64,000 nt of DNA. It comes from Anaerofilum sp. An201. GTDB taxonomy: Bacteria > Bacillota > Clostridia > Oscillospirales > Ruminococcaceae. The DNA is taken from positions 1-64,000 of the forward strand of contig NZ_NFJT01000003.1 of NCBI RefSeq assembly GCF_002160015.1. The letters run 5' to 3'. This document shows, piece by piece, positions 25,515 through 34,869 of this stretch. A program made the position numbers and the translations under genes. The notes under the pieces are model-generated. The model worked only from the letters and a program-made list of their open reading frames with translations, did not search any database and was not told the DNA's origin. Positions within the stretch are counted from its first letter, which is position 1, and every line of letters starts with the position of its first letter.

Positions 25515-26717
25515 ATGGGTAAGGCTAAATTTGAGCGCACTAAGCCCCATATCAACATTGGCACCATCGGCCACGTTGACCATGGCAAGACCACCCTGAC
25601 CGCTGCCATCACCAAGGTGCTGGCCATGAAGGGCGACGCCGAGTTCACCGATTACGCCAACATCGATAAGGCTCCCGAGGAGCGCGAGCGCGGCATCACC
25701 ATCAACACCTCTCACGTTGAGTACGAGACCGACAACCGTCACTACGCTCACGTGGACTGCCCGGGCCATGCCGACTACGTGAAGAACATGATCACCGGTG
25801 CTGCTCAGATGGACGGCGCTATCCTGGTTGTGTCTGCTGCTGACGGCCCCATGCCTCAGACCCGCGAGCACATCCTGCTGTCCCGTCAGGTAGGCGTGCC
25901 CTACATCGTCGTGTTCATGAACAAGGTGGACCAGGTTGACGATCCCGAGCTGCTGGAGCTGGTTGAGATGGAGATCCGTGATCTGCTGTCCAGCTACGAC
26001 TTCCCCGGCGACGACACCCCCATCATCAAGGGTTCCGCTCTGCAGGTTCTGGAGAGCACCAGCACCGACATCAACGCTCCCGAGTATGCCTGCATCCTGG
26101 AGCTGATGGACGCTGTTGACAACTATATCCCCACCCCCGACCGTATGGCCGACCAGCCGTTCCTGATGCCCGTTGAGGACGTGTTCACCATCACCGGCCG
26201 CGGCACCGTTGCTACCGGTCGTGTGGAGCGCGGCACCGTGAAGGTTGGCGAAGAGGTTGAGATCGTTGGCCTGAAGGACGAGAAGTCCAAGACCACCGTT
26301 ACCGGTCTGGAGATGTTCCGCAAGACTCTGGACTTCGCGCAGGCTGGCGACAACGTTGGCGCTCTGCTGCGCGGCGTGCAGCGCTCCGACATCGAGCGCG
26401 GCCAGGTTCTGTCCAAGCCCGGCAGCATCCATCCCCACACCAAGTTCTCCGGCCAGGTGTACGTTCTGAAGAAGGACGAGGGCGGCCGTCACACCCCCTT
26501 CTTCAACAACTACCGTCCCCAGTTCTACTTCCGCACCACCGACGTGACCGGCACCATCTCCCTGCCCGAGGGCGTTGAGATGTGCATGCCCGGCGATAAC
26601 GTTTCCATGGACGTTGAGCTGATCACCCCGATCGCTATCGAGGAAGGTCTGCGCTTCGCTATCCGTGAGGGCGGCCGTACCGTGGGTTCCGGCGTTGTTT
26701 CCAAGATCAACGAGTAA
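25515..26717 (+). CDS. tuf: Elongation factor Tu
   Basis: The GTPase that delivers aminoacyl-tRNA to the ribosome. It has 400 residues, with GHVDHGKTT near residue 19, DCPGHADY and NKVD in the G domain, then two beta-barrel domains ending VVSKINE. The start follows AAAAGGAGGAAAACAACA. It is separated from fusA by 114 bp that contain a hairpin and its own promoter candidate. A strong terminator follows. Confidence 0.99.
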   Translation: MGKAKFERTKPHINIGTIGHVDHGKTTLTAAITKVLAMKGDAEFTDYANIDKAPEERERGITINTSHVEYETDNRHYAHVDCPGHADYVKNMITGAAQMDGAILVVSAADGPMPQTREHILLSRQVGVPYIVVFMNKVDQVDDPELLELVEMEIRDLLSSYDFPGDDTPIIKGSALQVLESTSTDINAPEYACILELMDAVDNYIPTPDRMADQPFLMPVEDVFTITGRGTVATGRVERGTVKVGEEVEIVGLKDEKSKTTVTGLEMFRKTLDFAQAGDNVGALLRGVQRSDIERGQVLSKPGSIHPHTKFSGQVYVLKKDEGGRHTPFFNNYRPQFYFRTTDVTGTISLPEGVEMCMPGDNVSMDVELITPIAIEEGLRFAIREGGRTVGSGVVSKINE

Positions 26718-26746
26718 TTTCCGCTCTGGTCTGAACTGAACGACCC

Positions 26747-26785
26747 AGCGCTCCCTGCCGAAAGGCAGGGGGCGCTTTTTGCTTT
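26747..26785 (+). terminator. Terminator of tuf
   Basis: A 13-bp GC-rich stem with a GAAA loop (26747-26759 with 26764-26776), followed by a T-run. Confidence 0.93.
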
Positions 26786-26794
26786 TCGGTTCTG

Positions 26795-26821
26795 TAAAAA
26801 ACGGGCCGTGAACACGGCCCG
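26795..26821 (-). terminator. Palindrome, probable minus-strand terminator
   Basis: A palindrome at 26802-26821 with the core CGGGCCGTG. On the minus strand TTTTTTACAG follows, so it can end transcripts from the DUF1643 gene. Confidence 0.6.
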
Positions 26822-26978
26822 CATGTCTGTGTGGGGCGCTGCCCCACGCCCTGCCGCCTTTTGAAAAAGGCGGGCGAAAACTTTTTTAATAAACTGGCGG
26901 GCCGTGTATACGGCCCGCAGATAAAGTTTTACTCGATTTTTTTCAAAAAATCGCGGATTGCAAAGGCAGAGCCTTTGC
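26802..26978. repeat. Cluster of hairpins between tuf and the DUF1643 gene
   Basis: No gene is present. Two near-identical palindromes (26802-26821 and 26897-26918, both built on CGGGCCGTG/ACGGCCCG) bracket hairpins at 26831-26847 and about 26855-26873. Two further stem-loops follow at 26934-26953 and 26960-26978. The density of inverted repeats is far above that of other spacers here. Confidence 0.65.
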
Positions 26979-26991
26979 GAAGCTGTCGGGT

Positions 26992-27606
26992 TCATCTCAG
27001 CTGCCCCAGATACTCCTCCACATCAAAAGCATCCAGCCCGCTGTCCTTTTTCAGGTACAGCGGATGATGCGGATGTCCCTTCTTGCTCCGCGCGCCTGCC
27101 GTGTACCACTGCGCCCCGTATTCCTGCCCAATGCGGATCATGTCCCGCACACAGCCGGTCAGCCAGGGGCGCGCCTCAATGATCGTCCCCCATGCCGCCC
27201 AGACAGCAGGCGTCTGCCGGGATGCTTCCAGCGCATACCGGAACGCCGCCATGTTCTCCGCATGCAGGCGGGGATTGCACACCCGCTCCAGATCCTGCGG
27301 ACGGGTCGCACGCTGCGCGTATACATTGAACATGATGAAGCTGTCAAATCCGTTGTGCAGCGCCACCCGCTGCACCGATTTCAGTGTGTTGTCCAGTGCG
27401 CCCGGCTCGGCCGTGGACGGGTTGATCCCCACGCAGATCAGCGGCTGCTCGCCTCTGGTTGCCAAAATATAACGGTATTCCGTGTATTCGCACGGCACAT
27501 ACAGCCAGCTCTCCCGGTCGTAGGCGTCGGACTGTTCCGCCGCAGCCAGCGCATCGGCAAAACGGAGGATCTCCATCTCGTTGGTGGAACAGGCGGGAAT
27601 ATGCAT
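26992..27606 (-). CDS. DUF1643 domain protein
   Basis: A 204-residue protein of the DUF1643 family. The family signature INPSTA near residue 60, followed by LDNTLKSVQRVA and FNVYAQRATRP, is present. These resemble motifs of the uracil-DNA glycosylase fold, but no activity is established. The start is ATG 27606 (HIPACSTNEME); the frame continues upstream through the metK region as an antisense shadow. It is monocistronic on the minus strand, with the hairpin cluster as its downstream region. Confidence 0.87.
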   Translation of the reverse strand: MHIPACSTNEMEILRFADALAAAEQSDAYDRESWLYVPCEYTEYRYILATRGEQPLICVGINPSTAEPGALDNTLKSVQRVALHNGFDSFIMFNVYAQRATRPQDLERVCNPRLHAENMAAFRYALEASRQTPAVWAAWGTIIEARPWLTGCVRDMIRIGQEYGAQWYTAGARSKKGHPHHPLYLKKDSGLDAFDVEEYLGQLR

Positions 27607-27656
27607 CGGGTGCCTCTCTTTCTCCGGCAGCAGCGCCGGCCGTTTCTGGTACCGCC

Positions 27657-27686
27657 ATTGTACCACACCAGACCTCTCCCCAGCAA
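27657..27686 (-). promoter_or_regulatory. Promoter candidate of the DUF1643 gene
   Basis: On the minus strand TTGCTG (27681-27686), 18 bp and TACAAT (27657-27662). Confidence 0.5.
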
Positions 27687-27713
27687 GTTCCGCGCGAAAA
27701 TGGGCGAAACCTG

Positions 27714-27741
27714 TTGACATTTTCTCAAAACATGCTATAAT
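27714..27741 (+). promoter_or_regulatory. Promoter of the metK riboswitch transcript
   Basis: A perfect TTGACA (27714-27719), a 16-bp spacer and a perfect TATAAT (27736-27741), about 25 bp before the riboswitch. Confidence 0.93.
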
Positions 27742-27765
27742 TCTTATTTGCAAACAGAATAACAA

Positions 27766-27901
27766 CTTATCAAGAGCGGCGGAGGGAACAGGCCCTGTGA
27801 AGCCCGACAACCTGCACATTGCGTGTAAGGTGCCAAATCCTGCGGGAAACCGAGAGATAAGCGAGATACGCGCCCGGTGTTGTTCCCCGGGCGCTTTTTT
27901 T
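27766..27901 (+). promoter_or_regulatory. SAM-I (S-box) riboswitch with terminator
   Basis: The aptamer runs from CTTATC (27766-27771) to GATAAG (27856-27861), which pair as P1. Conserved S-box segments lie between: the GAGCGGCGGAGGGA stretch, TGAAGCCCGACAACC, GGTGCCAAATCC and CGAGAGATAAG. A GC-rich terminator (27870-27877 with 27887-27894) and seven T follow. When SAM is bound, P1 forms and the terminator stops transcription before metK, giving feedback control of SAM synthesis. Confidence 0.96.
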
Positions 27902-27975
27902 GACCTCTTGAAAGTCGGTATTCTGGGATGCAGAACATCTTTGCGCTTTGCGCAGTATTTCAAGGAGGAAACAAA

Positions 27976-29124
<1,149 letters not shown>

Positions 29125-29139
29125 TCCAACCCATCCAAG

Positions 29140-29178
29140 ACACGCCGCAGACAGCCCTTGTCCGCGGCGTGTTTTTTC
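29140..29178 (+). terminator. Terminator of metK
   Basis: A 9-bp stem (29140-29148 with 29164-29172) followed by TTTTT. Confidence 0.9.
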
Positions 29179-29237
29179 CTGTTCCGCACCGGACGGGCAC
29201 GTTTTTCATACAATGGGCCAAAAGGAGGCGGTTTTGT

Positions 29238-29477
29238 ATGATGATCGGAGAAATGCAGTTCATCCTGCTCACAGGTTTGGCGGTGCTGGGGATCTTTTCG
29301 CTGTGGGATCTCGTCTGCCAGTGGCTGGGCCCGGCGCGGCGGGCAAGCATGACCGTCGTGCTGGAAGGGCCTCCCGCCGCCGTGCGCGCGCAGGCAAAGC
29401 TGGTGCAGCAGCAGTGGCCGCGCTGCACCGTGTGCCAGCATCCCACGCATTTACAAAATCCTCCAAACCAGGTATAA
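29238..29477 (+). CDS. Small membrane protein of unknown function
   Basis: A 79-residue protein with one N-terminal transmembrane segment (about residues 7-30) followed by a basic cytosolic or external tail with an alanine/glutamine-rich helix and a CTVCQH motif. The start is ATG 29238 after AAAGGAGGCGG; a second ATG follows at once. It precedes recD2, and its stop codon lies within the recD2 -10 element. I do not recognise a family. Confidence 0.65.
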   Translation: MMIGEMQFILLTGLAVLGIFSLWDLVCQWLGPARRASMTVVLEGPPAAVRAQAKLVQQQWPRCTVCQHPTHLQNPPNQV

Positions 29478-29478
29478 T
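29450..29478 (+). promoter_or_regulatory. Promoter of recD2-comFC
   Basis: TTTACA (29450-29455), a 17-bp spacer and a perfect TATAAT (29473-29478). It is embedded in the 3' end of the small membrane-protein gene. Confidence 0.85.
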
Positions 29479-29516
29479 AAAACGATAAGACCAAACAGGA
29501 AAGGGGGCAGCTGCCG

Positions 29517-31715
29517 GTGGAACAGCAGATGCAGCTGCGGGGGACGGTGGAGCATATCGTCTACTGCAACGAGGAAAACGGTTACCATGTGGTGGAGCTG
29601 CTGGCCGACCAGGACCTGGTCACGGTGGTGGGCGATCTGGGCGAGGTGAACGAGGGCGAGGAAGTGGTCGTCACCGGCCGGTTCGTCACCCACGCCACCT
29701 TCGGGTTCCAGTTCCAGGCCGACAGCTGTGTGGTGCAGCTGCCGGAGACCAGCCGCGGCATCCTGCGCTACCTTTCCAGCGGTGCGCTGCCCTACATCGG
29801 CCCTGCCACCGCCAAAAAGATCGTGGCCCGCTTCGGGGACGAGACGCTGGACGTCATCGCCAATTCCCCGGAAAAGCTCACCGACATCCGCGGCATCAGC
29901 GGCCAGAAGGCAAAAGAGATCAGCAGCGAGTTCCACCGCCGCCAGGGGCTGCGGGAAGCCATCCTGTTTTTGGGGCAGCTGGGCCTTTCGCCGGCGCGCG
30001 CCATGTCGGTGTACCGCCATCTGGGGCCGGCCACCGTGGAGGCGGTCACCCAGAACCCGTATCTGCTGTGCGGCGCGCCTGCCTGGCTGCGCTTTGCCGA
30101 GGTGGACGCGATGGCGGTGCGGCAGGGGCTTGGGCCCAGCAGCCGGGTGCGCGATCTGGCGGCCTTCGAGTATGTGCTGCGCCACAACCTGCAGAACGGC
30201 CACACCTGCCTTCCCGCCCACCAGCTCTGCGCCACCACGGCCACCCTCACCGGCAGCACGCCGGAGCAGCTGGCCGAAGCGCTCACCCGCATTCTGGCCG
30301 ACGGTCAGCTCGCCTCGGTCACCTACGGCAGCCGCCAGTATATCTATCTGGAAGATCTGTGGCGTGCCGAGCGCGGGATCGCACAGACCGTCCGGCAGAT
30401 GGTGCGCCGCCCGGTGCAGGCGCCGGCCGGACTGCAGCAGAGCATCCGGGTGCTGGAGCAGGCACAGGGGATCCAGTATGCCGAGATGCAGCGGCAGGCC
30501 ATCGCCACCGCGCTGGAAAATCGTCTGATGGTGCTCACCGGCGGCCCGGGCACCGGCAAGACCACGATCGTCAACGCGATCTTGTCCCTGTTTGAGCAGC
30601 AGCTCGACCGGGTGGCGCTGGCAGCCCCCACCGGGCGTGCGGCCAAGCGGCTGTCCGAGCTCACCGGACGCCAGGCCAAAACCATCCACCGCCTGCTGGA
30701 GGTGGATTTCTCCAAAGGGGAGGACGCGGTGCGCTTTGTGCACAACGAGAGCAACCCTCTGCGCGCCGACGTGGTCATCGTGGACGAGATGAGTATGGTG
30801 GACGTGAAGCTGTTCGAGAGCCTGCTGGCGGCCCTGCGCCCCAGCGCCCGCCTGATCCTGGTGGGCGACGCCGACCAGCTGCCCAGCGTGGGCCCCGGCA
30901 ATGTGCTGGGAGAGCTGCTGCGCAGCGGCGTGGTCCCCACCGTGCGGCTGACCGAGATCTTTCGCCAGGCCGCAAAAAGCCTCATCGTCTCCAACGCGCA
31001 CGGCATTGTGGAGGGGAAGATGCCGCAGCAGGGCGGCAAGACCGACGACTTCTTCATGCTGGAAGCGGGCGGCGCGGCCTGCCAGCAGCTGGTGTGCGAC
31101 CTCGTGTCCACCCGGCTTCCCCGCAGCTATGGGCTTGACCCGGTGCGGGACATCCAGGTGCTCTGCCCCAGCCGGAAAGGCCTTCTGGGCACCGAGGCGA
31201 TGAACGGGATGCTCCAGCAGCTGCTCAACCCGCCCGGTCCGGGCCGTTCGGAGCTGCGGCGCGGCAATCGCGTGTGGCGAAAAGGGGACAAGGTGATGCA
31301 GACCTGCAACGACTACGACCTGCAATATGAACGGCAGGACGGCGAAAACGGGGCGGGCGTCTACAACGGCGACATCGGCTACATCGAGCAGGTGGACCCG
31401 TCCGAACCGGCGCTGCGGGTCCGCTTCGACGACCGCGTGGTGGTGTATGCCGCCGAGCAGATCGAGGAGCTGGAGCCGGCCTATGCGGTCACCATCCACA
31501 AAAGCCAGGGCTGCGAGTTCCCGGCGGTGGTGATCCCGGTGGCCGAAACGCCCCAGAAGCTGCAATACCGCAACCTTCTGTATACCGGCGTCACCCGTGC
31601 GCGCAGCCTGTGCGTGCTGCCGGGACGGCGCGCCACCGTGCGTGCGATGGTGGCGAACGACCGCCATCAGCTGCGCTATTCCTGTCTGGCCCGAATGCTG
31701 GCCGACGAGACATGA
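29517..31715 (+). CDS. recD2: RecD2-type DNA helicase
   Basis: A 5'-3' superfamily 1B helicase of the stand-alone RecD2 (YrrC) type, involved in DNA repair and fork processing independently of RecBC. The 732-residue protein has an OB-like N-terminal domain (about 1-80), helix-hairpin-helix repeats, Walker A GGPGTGKT at residues 342-349, motif II VDEMSMVD near residue 422 and a C-terminal UvrD-like segment with TIHKSQGCEF. The start is GTG 29517 after AAAGGGGG. It overlaps the comFC-like gene by four bases. Confidence 0.96.
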   Translation: MEQQMQLRGTVEHIVYCNEENGYHVVELLADQDLVTVVGDLGEVNEGEEVVVTGRFVTHATFGFQFQADSCVVQLPETSRGILRYLSSGALPYIGPATAKKIVARFGDETLDVIANSPEKLTDIRGISGQKAKEISSEFHRRQGLREAILFLGQLGLSPARAMSVYRHLGPATVEAVTQNPYLLCGAPAWLRFAEVDAMAVRQGLGPSSRVRDLAAFEYVLRHNLQNGHTCLPAHQLCATTATLTGSTPEQLAEALTRILADGQLASVTYGSRQYIYLEDLWRAERGIAQTVRQMVRRPVQAPAGLQQSIRVLEQAQGIQYAEMQRQAIATALENRLMVLTGGPGTGKTTIVNAILSLFEQQLDRVALAAPTGRAAKRLSELTGRQAKTIHRLLEVDFSKGEDAVRFVHNESNPLRADVVIVDEMSMVDVKLFESLLAALRPSARLILVGDADQLPSVGPGNVLGELLRSGVVPTVRLTEIFRQAAKSLIVSNAHGIVEGKMPQQGGKTDDFFMLEAGGAACQQLVCDLVSTRLPRSYGLDPVRDIQVLCPSRKGLLGTEAMNGMLQQLLNPPGPGRSELRRGNRVWRKGDKVMQTCNDYDLQYERQDGENGAGVYNGDIGYIEQVDPSEPALRVRFDDRVVVYAAEQIEELEPAYAVTIHKSQGCEFPAVVIPVAETPQKLQYRNLLYTGVTRARSLCVLPGRRATVRAMVANDRHQLRYSCLARMLADET

Positions 31716-32359
31716 AGGCGCTGGAAGTTCTGGCCAGCCTGCTGGCTCCGCCGCGCTGCCCGGTGTGCGACGAGGTGCTGCTGCCGGGCACGCAATGCGC
31801 CGCCTGTGCTCCGGCGCTGGACAGGCTGGCCTATGCGGACTGCCGGCCGCCCTGTGCCGTTCCGGGCCTTTCGGGGCTTCGCAGCGGCTGGAGATACGAC
31901 GGCGGCATTCAGGAAGGCATCCTGCGCATGAAATTCGCTTCCCGCCCGGACCAGGCGGAAAATTTTATTTTGCTGTTGCTGTCCCGGCCGGGGATGTGTA
32001 CATTCGTACGGGAGTTTGATATAATAATACCGGTCCCGTCCACCAAAAGCGAGCGCAGGGCGCGCGGATACGACCTGCCGCAGCTGCTGGGCCGGGCGCT
32101 TTCCCGCCGCACGGGAGTGCCGGCTGCCTCCCATCTGCAAAAGGTGCGGGATACCCGCCGTCAGGTGGAGCTGGGCGGGGCAGAGCGCCGGCGGAATCTG
32201 AACGGGGCGTTTGCGGCCGCCGGACCGGTGCGCGGATGCAGGGTCCTGCTGGTGGACGACGTGACCACCACCGGCTCCACGCTGCGGGAATGTGCCGCGG
32301 CGCTGCGCTGTGCAGGGGCGGCGGATGTGTGGGGAATCACGATTGCGGCAACGAATTGA
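31712..32359 (+). CDS. ComFC-family phosphoribosyltransferase-like protein
   Basis: A 215-residue ComF/GntX-type protein. The N-terminus holds a four-cysteine zinc ribbon (CPVC and CAAC). The C-terminal phosphoribosyltransferase fold has the PRPP loop VLLVDDVTTTGST near residue 180. In naturally competent bacteria ComFC assists DNA uptake, and in others its role is less clear. The start ATG 31712 overlaps the recD2 stop by four bases (ATGA), so translation is coupled. A ComEC-like MBL protein is found elsewhere in the window (50955), but a full competence system is not visible. Confidence 0.9.
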   Translation: MKALEVLASLLAPPRCPVCDEVLLPGTQCAACAPALDRLAYADCRPPCAVPGLSGLRSGWRYDGGIQEGILRMKFASRPDQAENFILLLLSRPGMCTFVREFDIIIPVPSTKSERRARGYDLPQLLGRALSRRTGVPAASHLQKVRDTRRQVELGGAERRRNLNGAFAAAGPVRGCRVLLVDDVTTTGSTLRECAAALRCAGAADVWGITIAATN

Positions 32360-32389
32360 ACGGATGCAAGGAAAGGGGAAAGATACAGT

Positions 32390-33412
32390 ATGGCGCAGAA
32401 TGATATCGGCATCGACCTGGGCACCACGTCGGTGATCGTGGCCGTGGAAGGAAAGGGGATCGTCCTCAACGAGCCCAGCGTGGTGGCGGTGGACACCAAG
32501 CACGACAAGGTGCTGGCGGTGGGCAGCGAGGCCTTCGCGATGGTGGGCCGCACCCCGGCGCACATCTCGGCGGTGCGCCCGCTGAAGGACGGCGTGATCT
32601 CCAACCACGTGCTCACCAAGGAAATGATCCGCCGTTTTGTCAACCGGGTGTATGATTCCCGCATGATTAAACCGCGCGTAGCGGTGTGTGTGCCCGCCGC
32701 CATCACCGGCATCGAGAGCGACGCGGTGGTGGAGGCGGTGGTGTCGGCCGGCGCACGCCAGGTCTTCCTGATCGACGAGCCCATCGCTGCGGCGCTGGGC
32801 AGCGGCATCGACATCACCCAGCCGCAGGGGCATATGGTGATCGACATCGGCGGCGGCACCACCGACATCGCCATCATCAGCCTGGGCGGCAAGGTGCAGG
32901 CCAGCTCGGTGGCGGTGGCGGGCAACATGCTGGACGAGGAGATCCTCAAGCATGTGCGCGCCAAATTCAATCTGGTGATCGGCCTGCGCAGCGCCGAGGA
33001 GCTGAAAAAGACGGTGGCCTGCTGCCCGCAGCTGGCCTACTCCGGCCAGACCGAGGTGAAGGGCCGCAGCCTGACCACCAACCTGCCCCAGCGCCAGATC
33101 GTCCGCACCGAGGACCTGTACGAGCCGGTCATGAAGTGCGTCGAGCAGCTGGGCGAGGCGGCGCACCAGGTGCTGGAAAAGACGCCGCCGGAATTGGCGG
33201 GCGACATTTATGCCCAGGGCATCGTGCTCACCGGTGGCAGTGCGCAGCTGAAAGGCCTGCCCGAGTATTTCAGCGAGAAGCTGAAGGTGAACGTGCGCGT
33301 TTCCCCCGATCCGGTGAACTGCGTGGCGATGGGCACCGCGCGCTGCCTGTCGATGGGCGACCAGCTGGAGACCGGCTTCTGCGACGCCACTCCTCGCATG
33401 GGACGCCGGTGA
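32390..33412 (+). CDS. mreB: Rod-shape-determining protein MreB
   Basis: A bacterial actin that forms membrane-associated filaments guiding lateral wall synthesis. The 340-residue protein begins with the ATP-binding GIDLGTT (residues 7-13), followed by IDEPIAAALG and DIGGGTTDIA, and ends near the adenosine motif TGGSAQLKGL. No mreC or mreD follows, so this could also be an Mbl-type paralogue; the sequence alone does not separate them. It lies 30 bp after comFC and 14 bp before a lipoprotein gene. Confidence 0.95.
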   Translation: MAQNDIGIDLGTTSVIVAVEGKGIVLNEPSVVAVDTKHDKVLAVGSEAFAMVGRTPAHISAVRPLKDGVISNHVLTKEMIRRFVNRVYDSRMIKPRVAVCVPAAITGIESDAVVEAVVSAGARQVFLIDEPIAAALGSGIDITQPQGHMVIDIGGGTTDIAIISLGGKVQASSVAVAGNMLDEEILKHVRAKFNLVIGLRSAEELKKTVACCPQLAYSGQTEVKGRSLTTNLPQRQIVRTEDLYEPVMKCVEQLGEAAHQVLEKTPPELAGDIYAQGIVLTGGSAQLKGLPEYFSEKLKVNVRVSPDPVNCVAMGTARCLSMGDQLETGFCDATPRMGRR

Positions 33413-33426
33413 GGGGAGGTCACGCC

Positions 33427-33909
33427 ATGCGTTGCAACAAGATCAAGTGGGCGGCGGCGGTCGTGCTGGCGGCGGCACTGTTCGCCGGCTGTGAAAAGGC
33501 GCCGCAGACCTATCATTCCGAGCCGGGCCAGGCGCAGGAGACGGTGTTTTTCACCTTCACGGTGGACGACGCCGAGCAGGTGGACGAGTTTGCCGGATAC
33601 GAGCCGGTGGCCGGCAACCAGCTGGTGCGTGTGGACGTCACCGAGCAGGGCACCTTCCACCGGGAGCTGACCATGTACGCCTACGATTTCCAGCTGCATT
33701 TCGGCGACGGCGAATACGCCAACCCGCTGATGGGCCTGGAGGACGACAGCCTGATGCCGGCCGAATTCCCCCTGCAGAAGGGCGACGAGATGCAGTACAG
33801 CCTGCTGTTTGAAGTGCCGGAGGAATACGACGAATTTTCTCTGATCTACCTCGAACAGTTCAGCGACGGGAGCAGCGGAGACCTGTTCTCGGTCGATTTC
33901 GCCATCTGA
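33427..33909 (+). CDS. Lipoprotein of unknown function
   Basis: A 160-residue protein with a lipoprotein signal: a basic start, a hydrophobic stretch and lipobox LFAGC, with lipidation expected at C22. The mature part is acidic and rich in beta-type residues, without catalytic motifs, and resembles the DUF4352-like immunoglobulin-type folds only loosely. The start at 33427 follows GAGGGGAGGTCACGCC. It is co-transcribed with mreB and ends before a terminator. Confidence 0.8.
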   Translation: MRCNKIKWAAAVVLAAALFAGCEKAPQTYHSEPGQAQETVFFTFTVDDAEQVDEFAGYEPVAGNQLVRVDVTEQGTFHRELTMYAYDFQLHFGDGEYANPLMGLEDDSLMPAEFPLQKGDEMQYSLLFEVPEEYDEFSLIYLEQFSDGSSGDLFSVDFAI

Positions 33910-33917
33910 ATCCACAG

Positions 33918-33947
33918 ACGGTCTGCCGGTGCGGCAGGCCGTTTTTT
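33918..33947 (+). terminator. Terminator of the recD2-to-lipoprotein operon
   Basis: A 10-bp stem (33918-33927 with 33933-33942) followed by TTTTT. Confidence 0.9.
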
Positions 33948-34070
33948 GCCGAAAAAGAGAGGTGTATATCTTCCGGCGCGGGCGGGCACACTATGCACAG
34001 CAGGACGGGCCGGCGGCCTTTGCGAGGGCTTCGCACGGCCGCCCTGCAAAAAAACAAAGGAGGCACCCCG

Positions 34071-34259
34071 ATGCAAACGATCACCGAGATGGAACTGGCC
34101 GGCTATTCGCAGCTTTTGGGCCGCGAGCAGAACGCCATCCAGAAGTTCAAGAGCTATGCCGAAAGCTGCGAAGATCCGGCCCTGCAGAAGCTGTGCGAGG
34201 AGATGGCCCAGCGCCATACCCAGCACTACCACACCATCCTGAACGAGCTGAAAAAGTAA
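34071..34259 (+). CDS. Small coat-F-like helical protein
   Basis: A 62-residue all-helical protein (MELAGYSQLLGREQNAIQKF, then HTQHYHTILNEL) resembling half of a coat-F or ferritin-like helical pair. It starts at 34071 after AAAGGAGG and is followed 15 bp later by a related 88-residue protein. In Bacillus, CotF is a spore-coat protein, but such small proteins are widespread in Clostridia, including lineages in which sporulation is rarely observed. Role here unknown. Confidence 0.75.
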   Translation: MQTITEMELAGYSQLLGREQNAIQKFKSYAESCEDPALQKLCEEMAQRHTQHYHTILNELKK

Positions 34260-34274
34260 AAGGAGGCTTTCGCC

Positions 34275-34541
34275 ATGCAGTGCTTTGACGACCAGGCCAA
34301 GATGAGCGATTCGCTCAACACCCAGAAGGCCATCACCGAGCAGTACAACCACTATGCCGGCGAGTGCTCCACGAAAACCCGCCGCAACAAGCTGATCGAC
34401 ATCCTGAACGAAGAGCACGAGATGCAGTTCGAGGTGTTCAGCGCGATGGAAAAGCGCGGCTGGTACACGCCCCAGCCCGCCGAGAGCAAAAAGCAGCAGC
34501 AGGCCTGCAAGCAGTTCACCCAGATGGAAAAACAGCTGTAA
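34275..34541 (+). CDS. Coat-F domain protein
   Basis: An 88-residue helical protein matching the coat-F pattern (DQAKMSDSLNTQKAITEQYN, followed by CSTKTRRNKLIDILNEEHEM). CotF-type proteins are spore-coat components or related helical proteins. It is preceded by AAAGGAGG and forms a two-gene unit with the 62-residue protein. No sporulation regulators are in the window, so a spore role is only a possibility. Confidence 0.8.
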   Translation: MQCFDDQAKMSDSLNTQKAITEQYNHYAGECSTKTRRNKLIDILNEEHEMQFEVFSAMEKRGWYTPQPAESKKQQQACKQFTQMEKQL

Positions 34542-34575
34542 GCCGCACGCCCTGCTGCCTTTGTTCGGAACGCAG

Positions 34576-34862
34576 AAAACGAGGAGCCGGTCCCCGCGGG
34601 GACCGGCTCAGTTTGTCGAAAAGGGGACGGTTTGCGCTGCCCAAAAGCGTTCCCCTCATCCGTCGCCTGCGGCGACAGCTTTCCCCCTGGGAGGAAGCCT
34701 TTGGCAAAAACCAGTGGTGCGGCCGTTCGATCCAAAGCCTTCCCCTGGCAGGGGAAGGTGGCGCGAAGCGCCGGATGAGGTCGAAGCTGTCCCGCCGCAC
34801 GAAGGAAATCACTTGCTGGACAGCCTGAGCCGGTCCCCGTGGGGACGGCTCTTTCTCGTTTT
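34576..34862. repeat. Repeat unit bracketed by matching palindromes
   Basis: Two near-identical palindromes lie at the ends: 34584-34609 and 34827-34851, both built on GAGCCGGTCCCC. They are flanked outward by AAAACGAG and CTCGTTTT, giving inverted termini. Between them is an interspersed repeat of about 215 bp (34610-34826). Its core carries two stem-loops: CCTTCCCC/GGGGAAGG (34738-34758) and GGCGC/GCGCC (34760-34772). No gene is supported in this stretch. Confidence 0.65.
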
Positions 34863-34869
34863 TGCACAG

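Noticed and set aside
34071-34541. Coat-F-like genes as proof of sporulation
   Set aside because: These small proteins also occur widely without evidence of spores, and no other sporulation gene is in the window.
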